From Motilibacter deserti (GTDB lineage Bacteria; Actinomycetota; Actinomycetes; Motilibacterales; Motilibacteraceae): 64,000 nt of DNA. The position numbers and the translations under genes were made by a program. The notes beneath the pieces were generated by a model. The model saw only the letters and a program-made list of their open reading frames with translations, did no database searches and had not been told where the DNA came from. Positions 54,012 to 63,669 of the stretch are shown piece after piece (position 1 is the stretch's first letter; each line of letters begins with the position of its first letter). Location: positions 132,478 through 196,477 of the forward strand of contig NZ_JAANNP010000002.1 of assembly GCF_011250635.1 (NCBI RefSeq). Direction: 5' to 3'.

Positions 54012-57000
54012 GTGCCCGCTCGCCCCGCCCGCCTGCCTCGGCCGTCGCGTACGGCTGCCCACCGTGCGGCGCGCCCCTCCGCGCCCCGCCGCCTGCTGCT
54101 CCTGCTCATCGGGCTCCTCGCGACCGTCGGCGTTGCGAGCGCCGTGCGAGCCGGTGCCGCGTCCGGCCCACCAGAACTCGCGTTCACCTGGTCGATGGCT
54201 GAACGGATAGGCGCCGACGCCGACGGGGACGGTCTCGTCGACTACGACACGACGCCGGGATACGTGAATCCGGATTCGTGGAAGGTGACGTTCGACGCGT
54301 GCGCCTCGCCGGCCGTCGTCGACGGCGGCCCGTCGACGACGGTGACGTGGGCCTTCGCCGGCAGTGGCTTCCAAGCGGCGACGACGGGCGCCTGTCGGGT
54401 CGAGCAGTCGTTCCCGGCGCTCGGCGACTACACAGCGACGGCGACGCTGGCTGACGACGCGGACCGGCCGGTGACGCAGACCGTCACGCTCAAGGACCTG
54501 CTCGTCGTCTCGGTCGGCGGGTCCGTCGCTGCCGGTGACGGCACTCCCGACGCGCTGCGACCCGCCGCGAAGAAGCGTGCGGGCCACGACCCGGTCTGGC
54601 AGGACGAGCAGTGCCGGCGCAGCGCGCTCGCTGGCTCGGCGCAGGCAGCGGTCCGCATGGAGAAGCGCGACCCGCACAGCTCGGTCACCTTCCTGCACCT
54701 CGCCTGCTCCGGCGCCACGATCGAACGTGGGCTGCTGAAGCCCCAGCCCGGGGTGGGCAAGGCGGAGCCCGGGCAGCTGGACGAGGCCGTCCGGCTGGCC
54801 CACGGCCGCCCGATCGACGCGCTCCTCGTCTCGGCCGAGCCGCGCAGCGCGGGCTCCACGAAGGCCTACGCGAAGCTCAGCGCGAAGCTCGGCGCCATGA
54901 CCGCCGCCGGCCGGCTGGGGCGCGTCTTCGTCACCGAGCCGTACGACGCCGACGCCTGCCGGGCTGCGGGCGAGCGCGCACGGCAGACGGGCACGGGCGT
55001 GACCCTCGACACCGCGTTCGGCTCCCTCGCCGGTGGCGCGGCCGTGACCGTCATCGACGACGTCGACGACCGCCTCGCGGCCCGCGGCGACTGCGGGCAG
55101 GACAGGGGCAAGGGCCGTCCCGCCGGAGCTCCCGCCCGGCACGCTGCCACCGCCGCTGCGTCTGCCGCCGCCGCGGAGATGCAGTACTTCGGCTACGCCC
55201 TCGCGATCGAGGAGGCGGCCGCGCCTGCCCTCGGTGTCGGAGGCACGCCGCTCGTGGCCGAGGCTCCCGCTGCCGCTGCGGCGGCCGGCGAAGGCGTCGC
55301 GAGCTTCGTCGCGCTGCTCGACAGCGTCGATGCCTTCAAGCAGCTGAAGGGACAGCTGGCCCTCGTCGACCCGAACAGCATCAGCCCCGGCGCGCAGAAG
55401 CTCTTCACCTGGGCCGACACCCTGTCCACGAAGGTCAAGGACCTGGCCTCGAAGGCCGACCAGACACTGACGAAGCTCGACGCCTCGCTCGACGACATCG
55501 ACGGCAACGGCGACACCACCAGTGACATCCCGGTGGTCGACGGGGTGAAGGTCGACCTCGACGTGTCCATCTCCCCGCACGTCCCCGCGGCCGAGTACGA
55601 CGTCACCGTGAAGGTCAAGGCCAACGTCGCGAGCGGCGGGCCGATCTCCTACCTGGCCGACGGGCTCACCCTCAACGGCCAGCCGCTCGGCGGCGACCTC
55701 GGGTGGAAGTCCGAGGTCGCGTTCAAGCTGCGTCCCGAGCTGCCGCAGAAGGAGCGCTTCGTCATCCCCGCCGCGTCGGTGGAGCTCGGCAAGCTGGGCC
55801 TGAGCCTCAACGGCTCGTTCACGGGTGCGTCGAACCCGCTCGCCTTCAACGTGGGCATCCTCGGCGCCTCCGCGACGGGGACGGCCAAGGCGGACGTCGC
55901 CGTCGCCGCCCGGATCGTGGACCCCAACAAGGACGGCAAGATCGACTTCGACGAGCTGACCAGCCCGTCGCGCTCCTTCTCGCTCGCCTGCTCCTCGGGC
56001 GGCGCCCAGCTCGACCTCACCGTGAAGGGCACGCTCGCCGGCCTGACCTCGCAGATCGGCAAGGTCACCCTCGACGACCGCAACCTCTGTGACGGACTGA
56101 AGGCCCCGGAGCTCGAGCTCGCCGAGCTCGGCGACTTCCGCAACGTGACGGTCGCCGACTTCATCAACGGCCTGGCCCAGGTGACGACGGCGCTGAAGAC
56201 CGCGCAGCAGGCGGCCGACCTCGACATCCCCTTCGTCAAGGAGGGCCTCTCCTCGGTCGTGGAGGTGAACGAGCGGCTGGTGAAGTTCTTCGTCGACAAC
56301 CAGCTGACCGACCCGGCCAACCCGATGGGCAGCATCACCATCGACCCGGCGAAGCGGCCCGACCTCGACACGCTGCAGGAGATCGTGCCGAAGCTGGCCT
56401 CGGCCCTCGGCATCAGCCCCTCGACGCTCAATGTGCGGGTGGAGAACCACAAGCTGCTGTTCGACCTCAAGCTCGCGTCCGACCCGGCCGCGAAGCCGGA
56501 GGCCGGTGAGCTCGACTTCAACGACGCGCTCAAGAACACCGGGCTCATCTCCCTCACCGGGAGCGCGAAGGCGACGGTCGACCCGGCGTACTCGCTCAAC
56601 CTCGTGGTGGGTGTCGACCTGCGGCCGAACCCGAACCTGACTCTCGCCGACCGGTTCTTCGTCAAGGTCGACCCCGACGCGCCGGAGCTCAGCCTCGACG
56701 GCGCCGTCACCGCCGACGTGAGCCTCACGGGCAAGGTGGCCGTGATCGACGTCAAGCTCTCCGACTCCAACACCAGCGGCCCGGTGACCCTGCTCGAGCG
56801 CCGCGTGCCCACCGAGCCGATGCTCCGCGTCGACCTCGTCGACACCTTCACCACCACCAACGGCTCCAACGACCTCACGGAGCTGACGCTCGCCGAGCTG
56901 GCCAAGGCGGTCGCGGGGAGCATGTCCCCGATCAAGGTCACCGTCAACGCGAAGGTCCCCACGACCACGCTCTCCGTGCAGGCGTCGTTCGGCGGCAAGG

Positions 57001-60000
57001 AGCTCGCGGGTGGCGCCGTCACCTTCGGGTGGGCGGACCTCGCGGCCACGAGCGGCGACAAGCGGCTCATCATCTCCGGGGACGCCACCTTCAAGAACAA
57101 CCTCCTGCCGTTCGCGTTCGACCCGGAGAACCCGACCGCGATCATCGGGCAGTTCCTGTCGGCCGCACGTGACACGGTGGTGCAGCTGCGCACGGCGATC
57201 GAGAAGAACCCCGCCATGGCGCAGAGCCTCCCGCTCGTGGGCCGCAGCGCCGCCGAGCTCGACCCGATGCTCGGCAAGCTCACCACCACGCTGGACAAGC
57301 TCGTCGCCGCGAACAGCACGCTGACGTTGGCCGAGGCGGAGAAGGCCGCCGAGAAGGCGCTCGCCACCGCGCTGGGGCTCATTGACGGCACGACGCCGGA
57401 CCTGATCACCTTGACCTACGAGCCGCCGAAGAACGGCGCGCAGCCGGCGCTGCTCGTGCGGCTCGCCCTCGGCGCGTGCACCGCGGACCGCAAGGCGATC
57501 CTGCCTGGCTGCACCGTGGAGGCGGAGGACGTCAAGCTGCCGCTGAACCTGCGCCTGGGCAACACGGACGCGGCGAAGGGCCTGGCCGGCGTCGGCACGA
57601 CGGGTGAGGTGAAGGTCAGCTTCGACGCCCGTGCCGTCCTCGAGTTCGGCGTGGAGCTGCGCACGGTCACGCCCGGCGAGAACGCAGGCGACCCGGTCCG
57701 GGTCAGCGGGCCGCTCCTGCGGCCGTTCGTCCTGGACACGACCCGCTTCGACTTCGGGCTCGGCACGAGCGTGGACGCCGCGCTCGACGCGACGCTCGGG
57801 CCGGTCCGGGTCAGCGTCGGGCGTGCGGACAACAAGGCGAAGGCTGCGCTCGCCGCCCGCTTCACGGCCGCGGCGCCGTCGACGACGAACAAGCGGCTCG
57901 GGCTCGACAGCTCGGAGTTCTCCACCTGGGCAGCCTCGCTGCTGCCCAGGACGGACGGCAGCGTCACGCTGCACGAGCCCGACGACCGCCTCAAGGCGTC
58001 CTGCCCGGGCGTGACGGGGAACCCCGACGCCTGCGCCGTCCTTCCGGTCTGGGCCGGCAACACCTCGCTCGGGACTGCGAAGTTCACTGCACCTGACCTG
58101 CTGGCTCCGACCGGCAGCAACGGGTGGAGGTTCGACACCACCGAGATCGAGAGCAAGCTGTCCAACGAGGCGATCCAGTTCTCACTGCTGCTCGACGGGC
58201 TGCGCGCCCTGTCGCAGAAGCTCGCGGGGGCCCTGCAGTCCCTGCCGGCCGGCACGAAGATCCCGCTCCTGGGCACCGATGTGACCGCCGGTGTCGACGT
58301 CCTGGAGACCTTCGACCGAGAGGTCCTGGCCAGAGCGCAGGACATCGTCGACCAGACGACGACGCAGAACCGGCCGGCCGCCAAGGAGTTCGAGGCCAGG
58401 GCCAAGCAGTTGCTCGCGCAGATCCCGATCGTGCGCGACGTCAACGGCAACGGCCGGAAGGACGACGACATCGTGCTCGCGCTGCAGTGCAAGCGCGGCA
58501 ACGGCGTCGGCGACTGCCAGCAGGACAACTCGTTCACGGACATCGTCCGGTTCGAGGTGCGCAAGCTGCCGCTGGGCCAGAGCCTCCAGGGCGGCACCTC
58601 GGCCTTCGACATCGGCTTCCCCGGCCTGCGCCTCAAGAGCGCCGGCCAGGTCACGGGCAAGGCGGGCTACGAGCTGGACCTGGGCTTCGGCCTGGACCAG
58701 GCGCACGGGTTCTACGTGCTCACCAGTGGCAGCGACCCGGAGCTCCGGGTCACGGCCGGTGCGGCGCTGCCCGAGGAGATGAACGCCGACATCGCCTTCC
58801 TACCGATCGGGATCACCGACCTGCACGGCGGTGACGACGTGAGCGTCTCGCTGAAGGTGGACCTCAAGGGCGGTGACGCCGGAGGCGTCCTGAGCCTGCA
58901 GTCGCTGAGCAGCGCGACCCTGGCCGCCTCCGTCGAGGCGAACGCCAATGTCGAGCTCGGCCTCTCCACCCAGATCCAGTCGCCGAAGTCGTCGTTGCCG
59001 AAGCTGAAGGCCGATCTCCTGATCAACGGCAAGCTCGGCTGGGCGGCCGGGGGCAACGTCAGCAACCAGGCCTCCATCCGCTTCGAGAACGTCCGGCTGG
59101 ACGTCGGGAGCTTTGTCAGCGACTTCGTGCGCCCGGTCGCGGCCGAGCTGCGCAAGTACACCAAGCCGCTGGAGCCGACGATCGACGCCATCCGCAAGCC
59201 GATCCCCGGCGTCGCGGAGGCGGCGGAGTGGGCCGGCCTCGATGCGCCGACATGGCTCGAGCTGTTCGAGGCCGTCGACGCGCTCAACACCCAGCAGGGC
59301 AAGGCCAGCGGCCTGCAGATGATCAAGCACGTCATCACGCTGACCGAGCTGGTGCGGGAGTTCGACAAGCCGTCGCAGGCCAACGGCGAGCTCCGGCTGG
59401 GCAAGTTCTCGGTCGACGCCGGGAAGGTGACGAGCCCGGTCCCGGCGGACGAGCTCGACGGCCTCGTCAGCAGCCCGACGGTCCTCACCGGCCCCGGCAA
59501 CTCCAAGAGCGTGTTCGACCGCATCAACATCACCCAGTCGGGGGCGCTTCGGGAGGCGAAGACCAACGGCGGCCTCACGTTCCCGGCCTTCGACGACCCG
59601 GCGAAGCTGTTCGGCCTGCTCGTCGGCCAGGACGTGTCGCTGGTCGAGTTCGACGCCGGCCGGCTCGCGATCTCGCGCAACTTCCAGTTCGCGTTCCCCG
59701 TCGGGCCGATCAGCCTCTACATCGGCGGTGGCGCGAGCCTGGAGGGGCGTTTCGTCGCCGGCTACGACACCTACGGCATCCGCAAGTCCTTCGAGATCCT
59801 CAACGACGGGGACACGTCCAACGACGGGGTCTGGAACGTCGCCGAGGGCATGCTGCAGGGCTTCTACATCAACGACCTGGACGACAAGGGCAACGACGTC
59901 CCGGAGATCACCTTCCGGGCCGAGCTGACCGCTGGTGCGTCCGTCGGGATCCCGCTGCTCTCCGTCTCGGCCGAGGGCGGGGTCGGAGGACAGGTCGACG

Positions 60001-63000
60001 TCAACCTCAAGGACGACGACGGCAAGGTGCGCTTCGAGGACATCGGGGCGCAGCTGAAGCGGAACCCGAACCCGATCTGCTTGTTCGACGCCTCGGCGAA
60101 GATCGACGCGTTCATCCGCGCCAAGCTCGAGACGCCGCTGGGCAACTCGGTCTACCCGATCGTCAACAAGACGATCTACGAGGAGAAGGACCTGCTGAAG
60201 TTCTGCGCCACGAACCCGGAGGGCAACCAGTACGTCCCGAAGCTGGGGACCAAGCTCGCTGACGGCACGTTGGCGCTGAAGGCCTCGGTGACCGACGACG
60301 ACTTCACCGTGGTGCAGTTCGAGCCGGGCAACGTGCTCGTGTCCGGCCAGGGGCTCCAGGAGGAGTTCAAGGGCGTCACGCGGGTCTTCGCCGACCTGCA
60401 GGCCGGCAACGACCGAGTCGACGTCAGCAGCGCCCAGGGGGTGAGCAACCGGCTCGACGTCGTCCTCTGCGGTGGGCTCGGGAACGACGCCCTCACCGCG
60501 ACCAGCGGCCAGGCCGGGCTGTACGGCGACGGCGGGCCGGGGATCAAGGTGGGGGAGCAGAGCCACCCCTGCGCGAACCCCGGTGACGGCGGCGACGACG
60601 AGCTGCAGGCGGGGGCGTACGACGACACCCTCGACAGCGGTGTCGGCAACGACGTCCTCAAGGGGGGCGACGGCACGGACACGCTGAAGGCGGGCTCGGG
60701 GGCCGACACGCTGCGCGGAGGCCTCGGCACCGACAGCATCGACGGCGGCCAGGGCGACGACACGACCGACTACAGCGACCACGACGCCTCGGTGACGGTG
60801 AACCTCGCCGGAACCAGCGGCTCGGGCGACGAGAAGGACACGATCCAGGCGATCGAGAAGGTCATCGGCGGCACCGGCAACGACACCCTGACGGCTGCCG
60901 ACACCCAGAGCGTCCAGCTGGACGGTGGCACCGGGAACGACACGATCACGGGCGGACAGGCCGTCGACCTGCTGCTCGGCGGGGCCGACAACGACACCCT
61001 CACGGGTGGCGGGAGCGGCAACCAGCTCGTCGGCGGGCCGGGCGACGACACGCTCATCGACGGGCCCGGGTCGGACTCGTTCATCGGCCAGGGCGGCGTC
61101 GACACCGCCGACTTCAGCCAGGCGTCCGGGCCGGTCCACGTCCACATCGACGGGCTGCCGAACGACGGTGTGGTCGGCGCGATGCCGGACAACGTCGTGG
61201 ACGTCGACGTCATCCTCGGTGGGCCGCACGACGACGTCCTCTCCGGCGGCTCCGCGTCCGAGACGCTGAAGGGTGGCAAGGGCAAGGACCTGCTCGAGGG
61301 CGGCCCCGGGGACGACACGCTGGTCGCCGGCGAGGGCAACGACGAGCTGCGCGGCGACGCGGGCAAGGACACGCTCTCGGGCGAGGCCGGCGACGACGTG
61401 CTCGGAGGCGGCAAGGGCGGCGACGAGTTCAACGGCGGCGCCGACTTCGACACCGCCGACTACTCCGACCGGACCGATGACCTGAAGATCTACAAGGACA
61501 ACGATCCGAACGACGGCAACTCCGCGTACGACGGCTACGGCAGCGGCGCCACGGACAACGTCAAGCAGGACGTGGAGAAGTACGTCGGCGGCAGCGGCAA
61601 GGACGACTTCTTCGGCTGGGCCGGCAACGAGGTGATCGAGGGTGGCGCCGGGCCGGACTGGCTGAACGGCGAGTACGGCTCGGACACCATCGACGGCGGA
61701 CCGGACGTGGACACCGTCTACGACATCAACCAGAGCCCCAAGCGGGACGAGGACGCCCCCGACGTCCTGCGCGGCGGCGCCGGCAACGACAACGTGTACG
61801 GCCAGGGCGGCAATGACGAGCTCGACGGCAACGCGGGCAGCGACTGGCTCTACGGCGGCGCCGGCAACGACCAGCTGTTCGGCGGGGAGGACACCGACTC
61901 CGACACGCTGAGCGGCGACGGCGGCGACGACGTGCTCCGCAGCGGTGAAGGCGGCGGCGCCCTCTGGGGCAAGGCCGACAACGACCGGATCTACGGCGGC
62001 TCGGGCCACGAGACGATCGCCGGTGGTTTCGGTGCCGACTACATCGAGACCGGCCTCGGCGGCGGCTCGGCGTACGGCGGTGGTGACGACGCCGAGAGCA
62101 AGGAGACGACCCCGAACCGGATCATCGGCGGCTCGGGCCCGGAGCAGGACTCGCTGACCGGCTCCGCCGGCAACGACACCATCTCGGGCGGTGGCGGCGG
62201 CGACCTCATCTTCGGCGGTGAGGGCGACGACGTCATCGACACCCTCGGCGGCACGGTCCTGGCCATCGCCCACGGCCAGGGGGGCAACGACACCATCACC
62301 GGCGGCGAGGGGGAGGAGCAGTTCCACGGCGGCGCCGGGAACGACACCCTCATCGGCAACGGTGGCACCGACACCCTGCAGGGCGACGCGGACGACGACA
62401 AGCTGTACGGCGGGCCCGGCGACGAGTACCAGTTCAGCGGCGGCGCCGGCGACGACCTGCTGGACGGCGGCCCGGGCGCGGACCAGATGTCCGGCGCCCA
62501 GGGCTTCGACACGGTCAGCTACGCGGACCGCGCCGAGCCGCTCGTCATCGACGTCGACGGCCAGGCCGACGACGGTGGTGCCAGCGATGCGCACTCGAAC
62601 CGGACGCTGAACCAGAAGGACAGCGTCAGCACGGACGTCGAGAAGGTCATCGGTGGAGCAGGCGGCGACCGCATCACGGTCGGCGCCCCGCAGACGGGTG
62701 GGTACACCCTCGAGGGCCGAGGCGGCGACGACACCCTCGTCGGCGCGGCCGGGCCTGACGTCCTCGACGGCGGCGAGGGCAACGACGTCGAGCAGGGCAA
62801 CGGCGGTGCGGACACCTTCCTGCAGGGTGCCGCCCCCAACGGTGGCGACGACCTCTCCGGCGGCGAGGGCGCCGACTCGGTGAGCTACGCACTGCGTACG
62901 CGGGGCTCGGTGGCGGTCTCGCTCGACGACGTCGCCAACGACGGCGCGGCGGGGGAGTCCGACAACGTCCGCTCCGACGTCGAGGGCTCGCGCCTCGGCG

Positions 63001-63587
63001 AGGTCGAGCCGCAGCCGGACGGCGGCACGGGCGGCGGTGGCACGGGTGGCGGTGGTGGCACCGGCGGCGGCGGCGGTGGCGGCGGGGGCGGCGGCGGCGG
63101 GGGCGGCAACCCCGCCCCGGTCGAGCCGCAGCCCGCGCCTCCGGCCCCGCAGCCGACCCAGCCGGCTCCTCCGGCGCCCCAGCCGACGCAGCCGGCGCCG
63201 GTGGAGACGCCGGTGCCGCAGCCTCCGGCTCCGCCGGTGGCCCGCAAGCCCGTGATCTCGATCAAGGGTGGCGCGGTGACCGAGGGCAAGAAGGGCCAGC
63301 GCAAGAAGCTGACCTTCACCATCACCCTCTCCGCGCCGGCGAAGGGCAAGGTCACGGTCGCGTGGTCCGCGGCCGGGGTCACCGCGAGGGCGGGCAGCGA
63401 CTTCGCCAAGGCGGCCGGGACGGTCACCTTCGCGAAGGGGCAGAAGGTCAAGACTGTCACCGTCACGATCCTCGGTGACAAGGTGAAGGAGAAGAACGAG
63501 ACCCTCAAGGTCAACCTCTCCAGGCCGACGGGCGCGACCGTCAAGGTGAAGTCGGCGGTCGGGACGATCCGCAACGACGACAAGTAG
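54012..63587 (+). CDS. Giant secreted calcium-binding RTX protein with degenerate SGNH and Calx-beta domains
   Basis: 3191 aa. GTG 54012 with GGAG seven bases upstream gives a basic n-region and a hydrophobic signal core (RRLLLLLIGLLATVGVASAV, ~22-41). Then a PKD-like beta domain (~55-155), an SGNH-hydrolase-like domain (~160-390) with VVSVGGSVAAGDG (GDS changed to GGS) and HLACSGATI but no GGND block, a ~1700-residue beta-rich middle of no known family, and 30-40 RTX nonapeptides (GGxGxDxLx, ~2130-2990). A poly-Gly run, a Pro/Gln linker (~3000-3080) and a terminal Calx-beta domain (~3085-3191, VISIKGGAVTEG...VTILGDKVKEKNETLKVNL) complete it. EF-hand-like loops recur (DPNKDGKIDFDE ~636, DVNGNGRKDDD ~1476). 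No sortase or membrane anchor. Probably an extracellular calcium-folded matrix or adhesion protein. Confidence 0.85.
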   Translation: MPARPARLPRPSRTAAHRAARPSAPRRLLLLLIGLLATVGVASAVRAGAASGPPELAFTWSMAERIGADADGDGLVDYDTTPGYVNPDSWKVTFDACASPAVVDGGPSTTVTWAFAGSGFQAATTGACRVEQSFPALGDYTATATLADDADRPVTQTVTLKDLLVVSVGGSVAAGDGTPDALRPAAKKRAGHDPVWQDEQCRRSALAGSAQAAVRMEKRDPHSSVTFLHLACSGATIERGLLKPQPGVGKAEPGQLDEAVRLAHGRPIDALLVSAEPRSAGSTKAYAKLSAKLGAMTAAGRLGRVFVTEPYDADACRAAGERARQTGTGVTLDTAFGSLAGGAAVTVIDDVDDRLAARGDCGQDRGKGRPAGAPARHAATAAASAAAAEMQYFGYALAIEEAAAPALGVGGTPLVAEAPAAAAAAGEGVASFVALLDSVDAFKQLKGQLALVDPNSISPGAQKLFTWADTLSTKVKDLASKADQTLTKLDASLDDIDGNGDTTSDIPVVDGVKVDLDVSISPHVPAAEYDVTVKVKANVASGGPISYLADGLTLNGQPLGGDLGWKSEVAFKLRPELPQKERFVIPAASVELGKLGLSLNGSFTGASNPLAFNVGILGASATGTAKADVAVAARIVDPNKDGKIDFDELTSPSRSFSLACSSGGAQLDLTVKGTLAGLTSQIGKVTLDDRNLCDGLKAPELELAELGDFRNVTVADFINGLAQVTTALKTAQQAADLDIPFVKEGLSSVVEVNERLVKFFVDNQLTDPANPMGSITIDPAKRPDLDTLQEIVPKLASALGISPSTLNVRVENHKLLFDLKLASDPAAKPEAGELDFNDALKNTGLISLTGSAKATVDPAYSLNLVVGVDLRPNPNLTLADRFFVKVDPDAPELSLDGAVTADVSLTGKVAVIDVKLSDSNTSGPVTLLERRVPTEPMLRVDLVDTFTTTNGSNDLTELTLAELAKAVAGSMSPIKVTVNAKVPTTTLSVQASFGGKELAGGAVTFGWADLAATSGDKRLIISGDATFKNNLLPFAFDPENPTAIIGQFLSAARDTVVQLRTAIEKNPAMAQSLPLVGRSAAELDPMLGKLTTTLDKLVAANSTLTLAEAEKAAEKALATALGLIDGTTPDLITLTYEPPKNGAQPALLVRLALGACTADRKAILPGCTVEAEDVKLPLNLRLGNTDAAKGLAGVGTTGEVKVSFDARAVLEFGVELRTVTPGENAGDPVRVSGPLLRPFVLDTTRFDFGLGTSVDAALDATLGPVRVSVGRADNKAKAALAARFTAAAPSTTNKRLGLDSSEFSTWAASLLPRTDGSVTLHEPDDRLKASCPGVTGNPDACAVLPVWAGNTSLGTAKFTAPDLLAPTGSNGWRFDTTEIESKLSNEAIQFSLLLDGLRALSQKLAGALQSLPAGTKIPLLGTDVTAGVDVLETFDREVLARAQDIVDQTTTQNRPAAKEFEARAKQLLAQIPIVRDVNGNGRKDDDIVLALQCKRGNGVGDCQQDNSFTDIVRFEVRKLPLGQSLQGGTSAFDIGFPGLRLKSAGQVTGKAGYELDLGFGLDQAHGFYVLTSGSDPELRVTAGAALPEEMNADIAFLPIGITDLHGGDDVSVSLKVDLKGGDAGGVLSLQSLSSATLAASVEANANVELGLSTQIQSPKSSLPKLKADLLINGKLGWAAGGNVSNQASIRFENVRLDVGSFVSDFVRPVAAELRKYTKPLEPTIDAIRKPIPGVAEAAEWAGLDAPTWLELFEAVDALNTQQGKASGLQMIKHVITLTELVREFDKPSQANGELRLGKFSVDAGKVTSPVPADELDGLVSSPTVLTGPGNSKSVFDRINITQSGALREAKTNGGLTFPAFDDPAKLFGLLVGQDVSLVEFDAGRLAISRNFQFAFPVGPISLYIGGGASLEGRFVAGYDTYGIRKSFEILNDGDTSNDGVWNVAEGMLQGFYINDLDDKGNDVPEITFRAELTAGASVGIPLLSVSAEGGVGGQVDVNLKDDDGKVRFEDIGAQLKRNPNPICLFDASAKIDAFIRAKLETPLGNSVYPIVNKTIYEEKDLLKFCATNPEGNQYVPKLGTKLADGTLALKASVTDDDFTVVQFEPGNVLVSGQGLQEEFKGVTRVFADLQAGNDRVDVSSAQGVSNRLDVVLCGGLGNDALTATSGQAGLYGDGGPGIKVGEQSHPCANPGDGGDDELQAGAYDDTLDSGVGNDVLKGGDGTDTLKAGSGADTLRGGLGTDSIDGGQGDDTTDYSDHDASVTVNLAGTSGSGDEKDTIQAIEKVIGGTGNDTLTAADTQSVQLDGGTGNDTITGGQAVDLLLGGADNDTLTGGGSGNQLVGGPGDDTLIDGPGSDSFIGQGGVDTADFSQASGPVHVHIDGLPNDGVVGAMPDNVVDVDVILGGPHDDVLSGGSASETLKGGKGKDLLEGGPGDDTLVAGEGNDELRGDAGKDTLSGEAGDDVLGGGKGGDEFNGGADFDTADYSDRTDDLKIYKDNDPNDGNSAYDGYGSGATDNVKQDVEKYVGGSGKDDFFGWAGNEVIEGGAGPDWLNGEYGSDTIDGGPDVDTVYDINQSPKRDEDAPDVLRGGAGNDNVYGQGGNDELDGNAGSDWLYGGAGNDQLFGGEDTDSDTLSGDGGDDVLRSGEGGGALWGKADNDRIYGGSGHETIAGGFGADYIETGLGGGSAYGGGDDAESKETTPNRIIGGSGPEQDSLTGSAGNDTISGGGGGDLIFGGEGDDVIDTLGGTVLAIAHGQGGNDTITGGEGEEQFHGGAGNDTLIGNGGTDTLQGDADDDKLYGGPGDEYQFSGGAGDDLLDGGPGADQMSGAQGFDTVSYADRAEPLVIDVDGQADDGGASDAHSNRTLNQKDSVSTDVEKVIGGAGGDRITVGAPQTGGYTLEGRGGDDTLVGAAGPDVLDGGEGNDVEQGNGGADTFLQGAAPNGGDDLSGGEGADSVSYALRTRGSVAVSLDDVANDGAAGESDNVRSDVEGSRLGEVEPQPDGGTGGGGTGGGGGTGGGGGGGGGGGGGGGNPAPVEPQPAPPAPQPTQPAPPAPQPTQPAPVETPVPQPPAPPVARKPVISIKGGAVTEGKKGQRKKLTFTITLSAPAKGKVTVAWSAAGVTARAGSDFAKAAGTVTFAKGQKVKTVTVTILGDKVKEKNETLKVNLSRPTGATVKVKSAVGTIRNDDK
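60400..63000 (+). repeat. RTX nonapeptide-coding repeat region
   Basis: About 2.6 kb coding for glycine/aspartate-rich GGxGxDxUx units in several blocks, broken by short conserved spacers such as DTADYSDR...V, DTADFSQASGPVHVHIDGLPNDG and DTVSYADRAEPLVIDVDGQADDG. These spacers recur at intervals, so the array consists of larger modules, each several nonapeptides plus one spacer. Confidence 0.85.
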
Positions 63588-63602
63588 CCCTACGCGCTGC
63601 TG

Positions 63603-63638
63603 CGAGCTGCCCATGGCCTCCGGGCCATGGGCAGCTCG
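63603..63638. terminator. Terminator between the giant gene and the aldo/keto reductase
   Basis: A perfect 16-bp stem (63603-63618 with 63623-63638) closes a TCCG loop, 15 bases past the giant gene stop and 31 before the convergent gene's stop. It can act on both strands. Confidence 0.88.
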
Positions 63639-63669
63639 CGTGCCGGGCAGCGCCTGCCTCACCGGGCCC

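Noticed and set aside
53235-57974. A 1579-codon minus-strand frame across the SARP start and giant gene
   Set aside because: Runs antisense to two well-supported genes and reads as Arg/Glu/Val low-complexity sequence.
58800-63662. A 1620-codon frame antisense to the RTX region
   Set aside because: It mirrors the RTX repeats (Val/Asp/Ala/Arg-rich) and contains no independent motif; it runs through the terminator hairpin.
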